From Panopea generosa (taxonomy: Eukaryota; Mollusca; Bivalvia; Adapedonta; Hiatellidae), in NCBI GenBank assembly GCA_029582155.1, contig CM055896.1:6644218-6708217 (forward strand): a DNA stretch of 64,000 bases. The letters are read 5' to 3'. The notes under the pieces were generated by a model. That model searched no databases. It was not told the DNA's origin and saw only the letters and a list, made by a program, of their open reading frames with translations. Position numbers and translations under genes: made by a program. This document shows, piece after piece, positions 12,067 through 26,300 of this stretch (positions within the stretch are counted from its first letter, which is position 1; every line of letters begins with the position of its first letter).

Positions 12067-15000
12067 CTGTGAATAAAAATTTACTATTGTCATTCACTGT
12101 TTAATTAATAAAAAAGACAATTTGAAAAAAGGTTGACAGAGATTTGAGAATGGCTTATGACTAGATCTTAGACTACTCTCTTTGTGCTAGACTCATCAGT
12201 AACGTAAATTGTCTTAGTTTTGAGTTTGTATTTATACCCAATGGTGGCAAACTTTAAGATTTGCTGCTTATTTGTTTGAACCAGCTTGAGAGGTGTGTTA
12301 TGAGTAAATTTACTGCTGGGACATTGATATTTCCTTTACTTTTTATTCATAAAGCATCCTGTTTTTGTCGATGAGTGAAGACCCCAGAATGAATCAATAG
12401 AAGCACCGCCTTCCACATGTAACTGGCAGGGTTTCTCACATAGCATTTTTGGAACAAGCTTGGCTTAAACCTCAGTGGTGAGAAGTTGAGTGATCTCGAG
12501 GCTGCGACTCAGACATTTGACGATCCTTGATCAATATAAGAATCTTATATGGATTTAAGAATCGGATAGAAAATTCCGTCCTGAGTGGTAACTGTTAGTT
12601 CCTGAGAAAACAGTTATCCCAAGGGATGGAATTTTCTATCCGAACCAAAAAGGCCATGTCGAAAGATTCTTTTTCTTGCATACCAAACATAAAATATAAT
12701 TATTTTAACTTATTATTATATTTTTTACAACATCCACTTTTAAGACATTAAATTATATGATTTACGTCATATATTTTTTACATTACGCCATAAATGAGTC
12801 TTAATGTCATAGCGCGAAAATTTTATCTTGGCCCTAGGGTGAGATAGAAATACCTAACCCCAGTAAAAATGCAGATATCTTTATCCTGTGTGCAAGAAAT
12901 GGAGCATCACTACACAGTATTGTTATTTTCAGTGCATAACTTAAAGTTATAACAGAATGAATAAATCAAAGCTGAAATAAGTCTTCAGCTAATATCTAAA
13001 GTGGGGCGACAGTGTAGCTGAAAGAGTGCTGGTTGCACACACCAGACGTTGGGGGTTCCATCCAAAACTTGACCAAGTGCTTCTTATAAAACAACACTCA
13101 GTGCTGATTTTATCCAGGAAGGAAACTCCAAAGCAGTTCATATATAATAAGCTTAAAGCTTTCTTCACAACTAAGCTTAAATAAATTAGTATCAAATATC
13201 TGAGTGCCAAATCTAATAAATCAATACATGAATTTGACAACACTGAAACATAAACCCTCACCTTATTTGTAACAATCTGCAGTGTTCTCATCGACTCCTC
13301 TAAATGTTGTACTGGCATGAAAAAATTTGGCATTGCTTGTTTTTCGCTTTCATCTCTAGGGGTGATACTCTTTTGTGACCTGGGAGTCCCTTCTCTTTGC
13401 GATCGTGGAGTTATTTCTCTTTGTGACCTTGGAGTTATTTCCCTTTGTGACCTTGGAGTTGCCTCCCTCTTTCCACTATCCTCAGACTCTGAATCAGCAT
13501 CCTCCTCTTCTCCCTGATTATGTCCTCTGCGATTGTATTCAACATCCTTACCACTTCTCAGGTTAATATCACAGTTAGATTTTTCAGAGGAATTGGATGG
13601 AGATCTTGTCCGATGTTCGGATTCAGATATTTGTGTTCGATTTTCTGAACTGAAAAAATCTTCCAGTTCAGCTGTCCTTGCAGTTAAGGGCTCATATTCC
13701 CTTTCAGATCTTTCTGATATTTGCTCTATGTGTTCAATTTCATCTTCTTTCTCTTCGTAAGATTCTGCAATAGATGGTTCAGACGATTTCCGCGTGTGTC
13801 GACTTCCAGCTGAAGAAATCCTGGACTGGTGACCAGAATCGTACCTTATTCCAAAACTACCTCCAGTGGATTCCAACTCTACATTGGATAGCAGACGGTT
13901 TTTTGGTCTGTCAGGAAACATGTGATCGTCACTATCTCTGTGATCCCATTGGTCATGTTCATGAAGTCGTGACATATCAGTTTCCGAGTTTGTCCCCGCG
14001 GCACTGGGAGTAAGATAACTCTCTGAGACATTGTCCCGTGAGCTGTAACCAGTGTCCGAGTCCTGTCTCTGTGGTTTGTGTTTTTGTGCATTACCTTGGT
14101 GATGTAAATACTGGTACCCGATAACATGTTCATCACCTTCATTTTCTTTGTCAGAATCTGATAACCAGCTGTCCTTTTCATCAAAAACAACTTGCTCTTG
14201 ATTTGTCATTCTTACTGAAGTATTCTCCCGTGGTTCTATTTCAGCATCAGAATCAATATCTTGCAGAACATCTTCATTTCTTTCTCTAGGAGAATTTCCG
14301 CTCATATAATCACTTGGAACAGAATTCTGCCCCATTTGTCTGCTTGAGGTAAGGGAACTTACTCCATATGGCACTGATTTATTATTGTCTTCACTTAACA
14401 TGATGATCTCCCCTGTTGGAGAGAACTTTCCAGATACATCATTAATTCTTCTTGGCACAATTATCTCCCCTTCCTCATCCTGATCTTCGTTCTCATCTTC
14501 AGATTTCTCCGCTTCATCATCACTGTTTAACAAATCCCGATAACGATGGTAGTATTTGTTATCACCTTCTTCTCCTGAATCACTTTCATCGTTCTCAGTA
14601 AACTCCTGAATTATACTCATCTGTTTTTGATCAACTTTAGTTGTATCTTCACTTGAAACCATAGTTCTTCCATTATTGTTTTCATTGCTAGTCAAGCCCT
14701 GAATGTGAGAAAAATCTCTAGGAGACACTCTGGAATCTCTGAATGCATCTCTTGGCGATGTTTTTATGTCCCGTGGGGTGTTTGTTCCATCACGAGGCGT
14801 CATTAAATAATTAAATCCTCCTGATTCTGAATAATGATCATTTTTTTCACTAGATTCCCTCGGAGACAGTGTCAGCCCCATATTTAATCCTAATTCGTCA
14901 ATATTAGAATGATTAATCCCGCTATCCGACTCTCTAGGAGTGGCTCCAGATCTTAAAGTATCCATTCTATCGCTACAGCTTCTATGGGATGTCGGAGCTG

Positions 15001-18000
15001 AATCTTCGTACTTCTCATTTGAATTTTCCACAGAAAAAGCACCAGAGTCTGCAGCCGTCCTGGATGACTCGGCACCATGTGACCCAGTGTAGGCTAGATC
15101 ATCTCGCGGTGTCTCTTGTGGAGTTTCACGCTGACTTCTAGGCAGGTCAAATGACAGCATGGTTGATTGTGTAGATGTTAGGGGATAATGTCCCGACTGG
15201 CTGGTTACTGGAATGTCGAACTCTGGAAGACGTTGGAGATCAGACAACTGCGGCTGGGGGTGATGGGTCTTGACGTTTAATTTAGTTTTCAAATTAGTTG
15301 TGATTTCATCAAGGTCTTGCAGATTTTTCCTGAAAAAATAACAACATAACCATTTAAATTACATTTAATAACATATAACAAGACACTGGAGTATTGCAAG
15401 CAATAAATAAATCCCTTACTGATGTACAGGTAGAAACCACAGTTTTTGTCCGACTGAAAAGATAAATGACCTGCATGGTATCCTTATTGCCTTCTACCGG
15501 ACCCATATGCAAGTTTTGCAAACTGAGCTTGAATACTTTTTGAGTAATCTTTCCGAAGGACAAACTGATGGGGGTAAACCTAGTCCTCTCTTGTGAAATG
15601 GGGAATAATAATTGTAATAATATTAATATTCAATACATAAGAATGGTTGATAAGATTCTTTCATTTTTATACGATTCAATCCAATATTTACTCTAGATGT
15701 ATCACTGTAAAACGTTTAATTGATGACTACTGTAGCAGCTCAATCTGATATTGGCTGGGCAATTAATTCTGCCAGTAGTGAACCTATTTCCAGTCAATGT
15801 GACCTTGAAACTAATTTAACTAACATAACTTTTATGAAAGGGTACAGTGTTTAACTGATAGTGCAGATGACTTTTCGCTGGATTCCTTGATATATGCCCA
15901 TTAAATTTCCCAATCAAGAATGACTTTAACCATGAAGCTTATTTTTGCTATCCATGTAACACAACACTGACATAGAGGATCTTACACAAGTGATTATTTA
16001 TTAATGAATTTATTAAACAAGTTGGCAAAAATATACTATGCGAGGCTCTGTCTAGCATCATATTCCTACCCCCCCCCCCACCGAGTTTTTAATAGATTTA
16101 ATAAGAAATATCAAATTACTCAGACCAAATGATACATTTTCAATTTAACTTTAAGGTCAATTCTATAAGGAACCACCAAAAAATCTTTTTTTCCAAAATG
16201 CTATCAGTAACACCATGCATATGCATATTAATTTCCATTAGTCATTGTATTATATGAACACCTCAAGATAATGTCACTTTCAACGAGTTATACATGACAA
16301 CACAATCAACATAATACATGACGTCATTTGACAATATTAACTAGTGAAAAAACAACAAAAGTGTTTAAAGGAAATTTTTCACTATAAGGCCGTAATAAAT
16401 GTCCATATACATGTATTTTCTATACTGCAAAATGCTTATTTCTGGTATTAAACAATAATTTGAGATGCCATGACAAAATCCGATACAACGTACCTGAGAT
16501 TGCTGAACAGGTAGGATCTGGACGAAGAATCCTCCTGATTAAATTCTGGCATGTTTGGACGCCAGTGTATTGATGGTTCCCTGTAATAGATGGAAGGCTC
16601 AGGAACCGATGATATCACATCAGTAACTCCCTGAGTAACACTGGTAACATCTGATGATCCCGTCGCTACTCTGCATTGGGGGTCAGAAGTAGGTACCGCA
16701 CCCGACACCCCCTGAGATTCCTCCTGCTGCCGTAAGAACTGCTGAATGTGTTCTTGTAGTTGGTGTTGTAGCAGCTCATGATGCTGTCGCACTTGATCAT
16801 AGTGGTTCTGAAAGTGGGGTACGCCATAACTGGGTATTGATAATGGACCTTGGTTGGACGAGACACCGTGGGCTCCCCAGGCTGGCAGAGACAGAAAAGA
16901 AGAGCTTGGAGGGAAAACGGGGTCACTGACAACTGCTTGGGACCCCTGCTGCTGTTGACTTATTACATGTTCTTGTGGAATCACATTTATCTGAAAAAGT
17001 GAAATTAAAAATTATCTTTAAATTTTTTTCAGCATTGCAGCATTTGTATGAATATGTTTGGGTTACTTTCCTTGAAATTTCTTATCAAGTGTTTTTCAAA
17101 ATAATCATTCCGAGATGATTGTTTATTTGTGTCTATTAGACAGACATTTGTGCAGTTATTAAAGGTGAAAATAAAATGTGTATCTAGGATAAAGAATACG
17201 ATAGATGTTTCTCTACAAGAATGGGAGCATTGAGTTTCAATATCTTAAATACAAATCTGTTCAACACAATATACAATACCTAAAATGGATTGCTCCCATG
17301 ACTATATTGAATATTAGAATAACTTGCTCACTTATTTCTGGCAAATTGCTTGTAGCATTACAATAAACACATTTGAGGCAACATGTATGTATCAGATTTT
17401 AAGAATATCTTATATCATGTTTATGTTCATACTGTTCTACATACATTCCAATACAACAATGTCAACTGACCTTGATTTGACCTTTAATCTGCCCATTGAA
17501 GTCCATGACATTGTACCAGCCTGATATCTGTTGCATTCCATTGGCCAGGGGAGTCAAGTCCACAGATACAAACCCGAGGACACGGTCTGTCAGCTTGTCT
17601 GCAAGAAAATACAATATACTGCAGGTTTTTGGGTAGCTGAAGTTCAAAGCACTTTTGCATTTAAAGGGGGGAAAATAATAAACTTAAATGACATTATGAT
17701 GGCACTTTAGGCACTTTAGCAGTTAAGGGAAAATCTTGTATGTAAATCCTAAATTTTAATGGTATGATAAAATTAGTTGTCAAACAAAATTTGATGTCAG
17801 GAAGTGACTTTCAGAAAAGGTAACACTGTTACTTTATTTTACCCCAGGGTCAACAATTTTTTCTTTTTCATTTATGATCAATATAATACCTTTGTTTATT
17901 ACCAGGTCCGGTGTTCTCGGTCAATAGTGCGTCTGACAATCAATCTAGGGGTTGTGAATTTGAATTCCCACCAGACCAGTCTCCGTGATGATTGATATAT

Positions 18001-21000
18001 GGACATTGTGTCTCATTGTCATTCGTCTCTCATCGCTGATTTAAGTGGGAAAGTTATCAGTCACTTGTGGATATGGGTATGCTTAAGTAATGGTTAATCT
18101 TCCAGGATCACAGGAAAAAGTGGTTTAGGCAAAATTATGCTAAATAGTCAATAAACTGATTATTAGTATTAGGAAGCATTATAAAAAACACAGTATCCCA
18201 GAGTAAATTCTAACCTGGACTTTTCGGTGCACCATCTGGTTTATGCCAGACCTTAAAGACAAGGTGTTTATTTTCCTGGACCAGCATCTCTGCGCTTAGT
18301 TTAGTCTCGTGTTCATGGTCCCACACAGGGTTGTCAGATTTGTGGAAGACACTGGAATATGACTGTACATTGCTCTCCGCTGTTAGATACGATACGTATG
18401 CATTGGGCTCGTACTCCTCTGACCTGAAGATATAAATATAGAACCAATGAAAAACTAAACAGATTTGACATTTAAATATTGTTATTTTATTGACAATGTT
18501 TTTTAACATAATGTGTTACAAGAGGAAAGTGTGGCAAAGAATTTACGGTTTAAGAAATGAAATCATGTTAATGTTGTTTAGAACAAAAAGTGACATTATT
18601 TTCACTTTCACCAAGTTTGCTCTGATGTATATAGATTTATACATACAAACAAATAAAATAATTAACAATAAATTATAATAAAGTCAGGATGACATAATAA
18701 AAGTAAATCACATTCATGTTTACATTTTTAAACCATTATAACTATTATTCAGTATGTTTTTATCCTAATGAGATTATATAAAGAATCCTTCAAGGGTAGC
18801 AAGTTGAAAGAAAATATTGCAAACCAAGGTGTCACTCTTTTTATTGAAATCATGACTCTGTTTGGGGTCCTATTAAAACAGTGATACCAAGGGTTGAAAT
18901 CTCATTATTCACGACCGGTTCTTTTCCTTGCAAATTACAAAGATCTTTTTTTAAATAAATATGGTGATTTATTGTCTAAGTGCACGAGATACAGATATCT
19001 CAAACCAGTACTATTGCACTCCTGAGAAATAAAATGTCAGATATCTGATATAGGATAAACAGAGGATCTTACATGTGTGCTCAATTATTATTGAATTTAT
19101 TAAACAAGTTGGCAAAATATATAATGTGATAATTCAAAAATAAATGAGCATGAATGTATCATCGTAAGACATCTCAAAATAACGTCATTTCACCATGACA
19201 AATCAATGTCATTTATATATTTGGCCAAGTCAGAAATTATGAAAGAGAGCCATGCACTGAGCAATGTATCAGAAGTGATATTACACTAGGTCAACATAAA
19301 AAATATGTCATGCGTTTATTACACTTCTGCACCATAAATATTGTGATAAAATACTTTACTAAACATTGGTCAATGTCTATGACAACTCACTTATGTTTAT
19401 CTCTGATGTGAGGAAGGTGCATGGCCCTCTCTACTTGTATCATCACAGTAAACGTTGGATCGACATTGTCAGCCGCCTTCGTGTCAGACTTGACTTCCTC
19501 TGGAGACGAGGCCGCAGGTTTCTGTGCCTTGTGACTGATGATCTGGTGGAAGCTGTCGTCAGGATCGTAATCTGCATCTATATCCTCTCCTTCTATAGTG
19601 ATGATTCCCTCTTGTAGCTCAGCCTGGTAATACATTGTAGCCAACATATAGTAAGACTATTTGACAACAGTACAGTGATGGTAGAGATAAACTTTCTTGC
19701 CCTTTTACTTTATTGACTGGCTAAGACAAGTTATATGGTACAGCACATCTCCTATCTAATGTTCAATATAACAGGAACTTGTATGATAGATTTCCAACCA
19801 CTGTTCAAGTTGAGTTAAGATCCATAGAATGGTTTTTAAGCAATCTTTAACATAGTCCAGGTAATATAGGGTATAATGAGTGTTATTAGTTGAGGGAGAC
19901 CTCAGAATGAATAGGAGTCGAACCTCAATCCCCCTCCAAGTAACTGGCAAACTTTCTCACATAAGAGTTTTGGACCATGCATGTCCGAACCATAACCTCA
20001 GTGGTGAGAGGTAAATGGACATTAAATGACAGCACCTTTGGCCACTTGACCCCAGGGGACACAAGATCCATAGAAAGACGGGTGTGCTTTAATTGTGTAC
20101 GCAACAAAAATAACTTAATAATGGCCAATTAACAAACACAGTGACCGTAAGGCTCATGTTTTCATTAAATATTGTTAAACAGCAAGATAAGTATCACTTT
20201 GGATATGTACATCAGAAGCTTATAGTGACTTTTAAAAGATTTGTTAGTTTGAAAAATTATTAAGCATCATTTTTATGCCATCGAGAGCTAGACTATCAGT
20301 TAACCTAACCACTCTTTCCTGAGACCCTGGAAGGTTAACAGTACTCGAGCACACCAATCTCAGCAAGTAACTGATAAGTTTTTCATTTGAAATTGTTGTG
20401 AAAGATGAATAATAAGGAGACGCAATGTTGTACATCATTCATTATGGAGATTGTGGCTGGGCGGTGATTCCGATATTTTGACTCCGGGATTGATAGTCAG
20501 ACGTGTTACCGACTGAGCTAATCAGGCCCAGCTACTTATAATAGATTATCAACATTGCAAAGATATCAAATTATAACAATACATGACAAAATGAAAATAG
20601 CCGCTGTCTATACCTCGTCCATTCTGCCAAACTGAGGACGAGCTGTGATGTGTGCCCTGATATATCCTCCACCCAGGCAGGACGTCCCAGGCTTGAAGAG
20701 CGGATACATCCCACTGTAAACAGGGAACAGAATTTGAACAAATTATATTTAGATGTAATATCAAATACTTAAAGTCCTATACAATTTGCAAATTCAAATT
20801 GAGGAATATTAAACACCATGAAATATTTCCGATCCCTTAAGTATCTGTCGGAGTACCATCAGAGCATCTTCAAAATCTATGTTCAATACAGTAAAACTGA
20901 TATGATACTTTTTATAACATAACATTTATGTACAGGATTATATAAGATATATTCCAGGGTAAGCATCATACAAAATGAAATACATATGGGGTAAAGAACA

Positions 21001-23341
21001 TTGTACACTCTGTATGGTATAACAAGATACTCAACACTTGATGACAGTGATAAATATGCATTGCTTACTGTTAAAAAAATGTTTTTCACTGGCCATATAA
21101 CTTTAACAACAAGAATTCTTAACATGTATTATGTCTAGTGCGAAATTTGAACAAATTTCTTTTAGTTATTTTGCCGAATTCATGTATAGTTCCTTTGGAA
21201 AATATGAAAGGTTTGACAGATTTGGGTAAAAAAATAAATAAATCATAAATCTTATACCATATCATCGTACACAGACTGATATAGAAGTATAGACGTTTTA
21301 AACATTGTTCTTTTGTTGACTAGACCAGAGTTGTGAAAATTTGGTTCAAACAACATGTATATTAGGATTTGAGGTTTTCAGGTATTAGTGACACAAATCC
21401 CTACCTGACTCTGTGTTGTTTCCTTCGCTGGTCACTGAGGGTTTCCATGGTAATGTAAGCTAAGCCAATCAACTTATCACGATGTTTTGGTCGCTGTTGA
21501 TCATCTTTACGAGAACCATAACTAATCCATACCTGAACCTCAAGTCTTTCTTCTCTCAAGTACCTGCAAAAGTCAATACATGCATATACATGTATATATT
21601 TATGTAAACAGCATTATCATACGACAACTGGAATGTAAATATAAAATTTTAATCATCAATGAAAAATACAACACCATAACTACATTCAACAATGCTGTTT
21701 TCTACTAAAAAATGTACTTTTTTTTTCAACACGAGATGTGACAAATGTTGACTTGTTTATTTGGTAAAAACAAAAAAATATAATTATATATGTAAACCAT
21801 ATCTTGAGTAAGTGGGTGATACTTATTTAATGGGACTTAATAATTCATATAATTTTATTAAAAAAATCAGTTAAAAGTTTTAGAATGTACACATCTGACT
21901 TTGGTCACTGCATGCACATGCAGCTATTGCTTCAGTCACTCCATTGATCAATCCAGCACAATATGTTACTGAAGAACACAGCTGCATTCAGTAATCTTAA
22001 ATATGTTTTATATATGTACAGTCAAACCTGTGTAAGCGGTCACCTCTATTAAGCAGCCACTTGTCTTAAGCAGCCACATTTGTTATTTCCAATTTCTATG
22101 CTTTCAGAGCAAATTAACCTGTAATAAGCAATAACCTGTCTTAAAAGGTCACTTTTACTCCTTCTCTTAAATAGCTGCTTAAGGCAGGTTTTACTGTATG
22201 AACACTAATGATCTTAAACTAAAGAACTTTAAACGAAAATCAGATTACTTCAGCGATGTCACGCCATTTAATATTAAGTCACTTGATTAAACCCAAGTTA
22301 ACTGACTCTCAAACAAGTTAGTGTATGCCAATTTCTTTCAGCAACATATCATCCTGTTGGCCTGTGTTATCAATCATTAGCTAATCCACTAAACAATCAA
22401 TGTTACACATCATGGGAACATATATATACTGTACTCACCATCTGAATGTTGAGCTGTCTGGTATCTGCAGATCGTGTTTATTTCTCGGCTGAGACGTGAT
22501 GTAACCGTTACTATTAACAGACACTCCAGCAAACTTAGTCATAACAGCAGCTGTAAGGTAATACATAACAATAATTAATGAATAAAGTATAACACGATTT
22601 ATATTTGCAGGCCGAGTAGCTCAATTTTGGGTCAGAAGAAAAGCTTGTATAAATAGCTGATCATTAGATCAGTAAAAATATTTAAGTTCTGGTTGGCAAA
22701 GCAGCAATTAAAAATTTACAATTGATTTGTTTTTAAATTAACTAATACAAAAAGTTTATACGATTTTATTTTAGCTTGACTGCAAAGTAAGCTCAGGGTT
22801 TATATTAACCACTCTCAAGTCTGCATCCTGGGTAGAACTAGTACTGAATGTTTTTTTTTTAGAGGCCATTGGGCTGAGCTGGGGATCAATTTTTTTAGTT
22901 GAAATATCATTTTGACAAAAAATATGAGAGATACACAATGTATACTTAAATATATATATTTTTTTGATTGAATGGGATTGAAAGTCATTTCCGATACATA
23001 AGTTTACATTGTAGACTTTTTAATGTTGCAGGAAGGTCTCCGATACATGTTTAAATATGATTCTACAAAAGCAAAATCCTTCTCCTAGTCAAATGCAAAT
23101 TTGCAGAGACCACTCTGCCTAAGGAATCATTTCTCTAATGTACATTACCTTTATCATAGAATTTGTATCGGACATAACACTGGGCTGTTTTATCAAGGGT
23201 GTTCTGTCCAGCTATGAGGGCATTCTGGACTGGGAAGTTAACATGGTCGATCGTTATGTTGATGTGATGATACCTGTTTGATTCCTCGTCTGTAAACAAA
23301 AAATATATATGTAGTTGTCATGAATATACCTTCCAGACCAG

Positions 23342-23380
<39 letters not shown>

Positions 23381-26300
23381 TTACAATACCAATAATGAAC
23401 TACCTGGATATCTTGAACAAAGAATTTACTAACTTTAGTAAATATTTTTAACTACTCTGAGTTTAATTTCACCAGATTTAACTACTTCCTGGATCTGATC
23501 TTGAGCAAATGACATCATAAATGTCAATGAGTATATAAATTGATATCATTAAATAAACACATACAAAAAAAAGTCAATACATATTTAAGCGTTAAAAAGT
23601 GGTATTTCAGTGCCAGTTTCAGTTTATGATATTCCATTATTTAAAAAAATAATAAGATATTGAATTGTCACAAGACTAACATGTTTTTTTACTTGTATAT
23701 TTATGTTGTGCACAAAGACGAAATACTTATGTGAAAGTCTAATAAAATAACTACATGTACTTATATTCAGTTTCTACGGTTAGATTTACAGGGAACCAGT
23801 CAACCAAACATACCTTCACTTTCCCATTCATCCTGCTCTATGTCCAGATCTACAGGGGACCAGCCAACGCCCCTGGCTGCATGGATCACTCTCTCTCTGT
23901 CCTCATGATGAGCAAACTTAATAGTCAATTCTAGACCCCCTCCAACTCGATGTAGGCCCCTGGTTCCCTGTGCATCCTCTTCACTTTCTGCTTTATGCCG
24001 GTTCTCCTCCTGACTGTCCTTATTCCAGCCAGTTACTGGGATGTTTATAGGGTACCAGCCTGTGCAACCTGATTAAATAGAAAATTCCTTTTTTTAAAAA
24101 TGATTTCCTGTATCTACAGTCAAACCTGTGTTGGTCGTCACCTCTATTGAACAACCACTGAACTTAAGCAGACACATTTGCTATTTTCCATTTTTATGCT
24201 TTCAGAGCAAATTAACCTGTCTTTAGCAACATGTCTTAAAAGGTCACTTTTGCACCTTCCCTTGACTGGCTGCTTAAGACAGGTTTGACTGTATATTCAT
24301 TTCATTTTTGAATGAATTCACAAATCCATCACAATTATTTTATAAACAATTACCAAATCACCTTAATAAATGGCGAACCTACACCTAACACGACTGCTAT
24401 TATTGTTTTACATTTATTGCATTTTTTTTATCAATTACTTGTATTGTATTTGCTTCGTCACTTACGAAATTGTTCACATTATACAACACAAAATGGGCAA
24501 ATAAAACCAAACTGAAACCTGGTTTATATGAAAAACATGGGGAAATAAGAACAGAAACAGGACAAATACAATCAAACAGGGCTAATATGAAAAACAAGGG
24601 AAATAAAAACGGAATCTTGGTCAATATCACTATTTCAAGTTATGATTCAAAGTAAAACTTCTCACATGTATGTAAGTATTGCAGCATAACAAATATATTT
24701 ACCAGTACGATGTGAGAGCAACGAGATCAGAGACAGTGTGGTTGAACCCAGCATCATGTCTCCTGTTTTCTCCACTAGCCGTCTCCCCGATACACCCTCC
24801 GTTGTCATGGCACCCAGCTGCCGGTCCAAGTCTGCAAATGTAGATTTAAAGTGTTAAACACTACCAAATTGTCAAAACATCATAAGATAGTTATCCATGA
24901 TACAGACAGCCTAACAACATCACTATCCCTTAGTAGTTAAATTTGTAAGTTATTTATTATATTAGGATTCCTTGATTGACGGGTGAGTGTGTCACTGTCC
25001 CAAGACATATGAAAGACAATAAAAACATGTAACTAATTTAATTAGAAGCAAATAGTTTTGAATTTTGTTTATAGACAACATTTGAGGTTTCATTTGCAGA
25101 CCATAAAATAGTAAAATCACTGTAAGTTTTATATTTAAGATTTCAACTAAGAAACTTTGCCAATTCTCTGTTGAAGGGCAATTCTAATAACAATTTTTTT
25201 CCAAACTGCTGTACTATTTAATTGTATTCATTCTGTATATTTCCCAACCTGCTGCACTATCTAACTGTATTCATCCATTATATTTCCCAAACTGCTGCAC
25301 TATCTAATTGTATTCATTTGGTATAATTCCCAAACTGCTACTTATCTAATTGTATTCATCCATTATATTTCCCAAACTGCTGCACTATCTAATTGTATTC
25401 ATTTGGTATATTTCCCAAACTGCTACTTATCTAATCGTATTCATCCATTATATTTCCCAAACTGCTACTTATCTAATTGTATTCATCCATTATATTTCCC
25501 AAACTGCTGCACTATCTAATTGTATTCATTTGGTATAATTCCCAAACTGCTACTTATCTAATCGTATTCATCCATTATATTTCCCAAACTGCTGCTCTGA
25601 CTAAAGTTACCTGATGACAGTCCTGGTACTTGATGCCACACCTCAAACGTGGCTTCAGCTGACTCCAAAATTTCCGCAAGACACAGTGCGTCAGAATCTG
25701 CCTCTGTCCACAACAAGGGGCAAGGAAAATCCATGAAGTGAGAGAACTCTGGGGCGAATGTCCGTGCCACAGTGCGTGTGATCCTTTCCCCCTCATTGCC
25801 AAGGAAAGATAATTTGACCCGTACGTAAGCATTGACACCAACCTCTGCTGGGTACTGCATACCCTGATCTAGATGGGCAACACTCTCTGCAGCAGCCTGA
25901 AAAGTACATAAACATTTTTCTATTGCATTATTTTTTATAAAAAAAATTTAAAGCCGAGCACATTCAAACCGTGATAAGCCACTCTAAGAAAAAGTAAATA
26001 TGGTTTAACACCATTTCCGACACATTTCAGGTTACATATGATGGCATATCAAGTTTTTTTGGTGGAGGAAGACCTCAGAATGAATCCGAGAAGAAACACC
26101 TTCCTTCCGCCAAGTAACTGGCAAATATTCTCACATAACATTTTTGGAGTGAGCAGGACTCGAACCTTAGCGCTGAGTGGTAAGTGATCTTGAGGCGGTG
26201 CCTTAGACCAACAGGCCACAGAGGAGGCACATATCATCCATTAAACCCTATGCTGATCATAATGGATGTAACACGAAATGATATTTTACAATTGTGTGCT

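Noticed and set aside
13317-14190. Several ORFs on both strands within 13.3-14.2 kb
   Set aside because: Shadow frames of C2CD3 exon 38; low complexity keeps other frames open.
25350-25538. 62-residue ORF with repeated peptide
   Set aside because: Translation of the 43-bp minisatellite.
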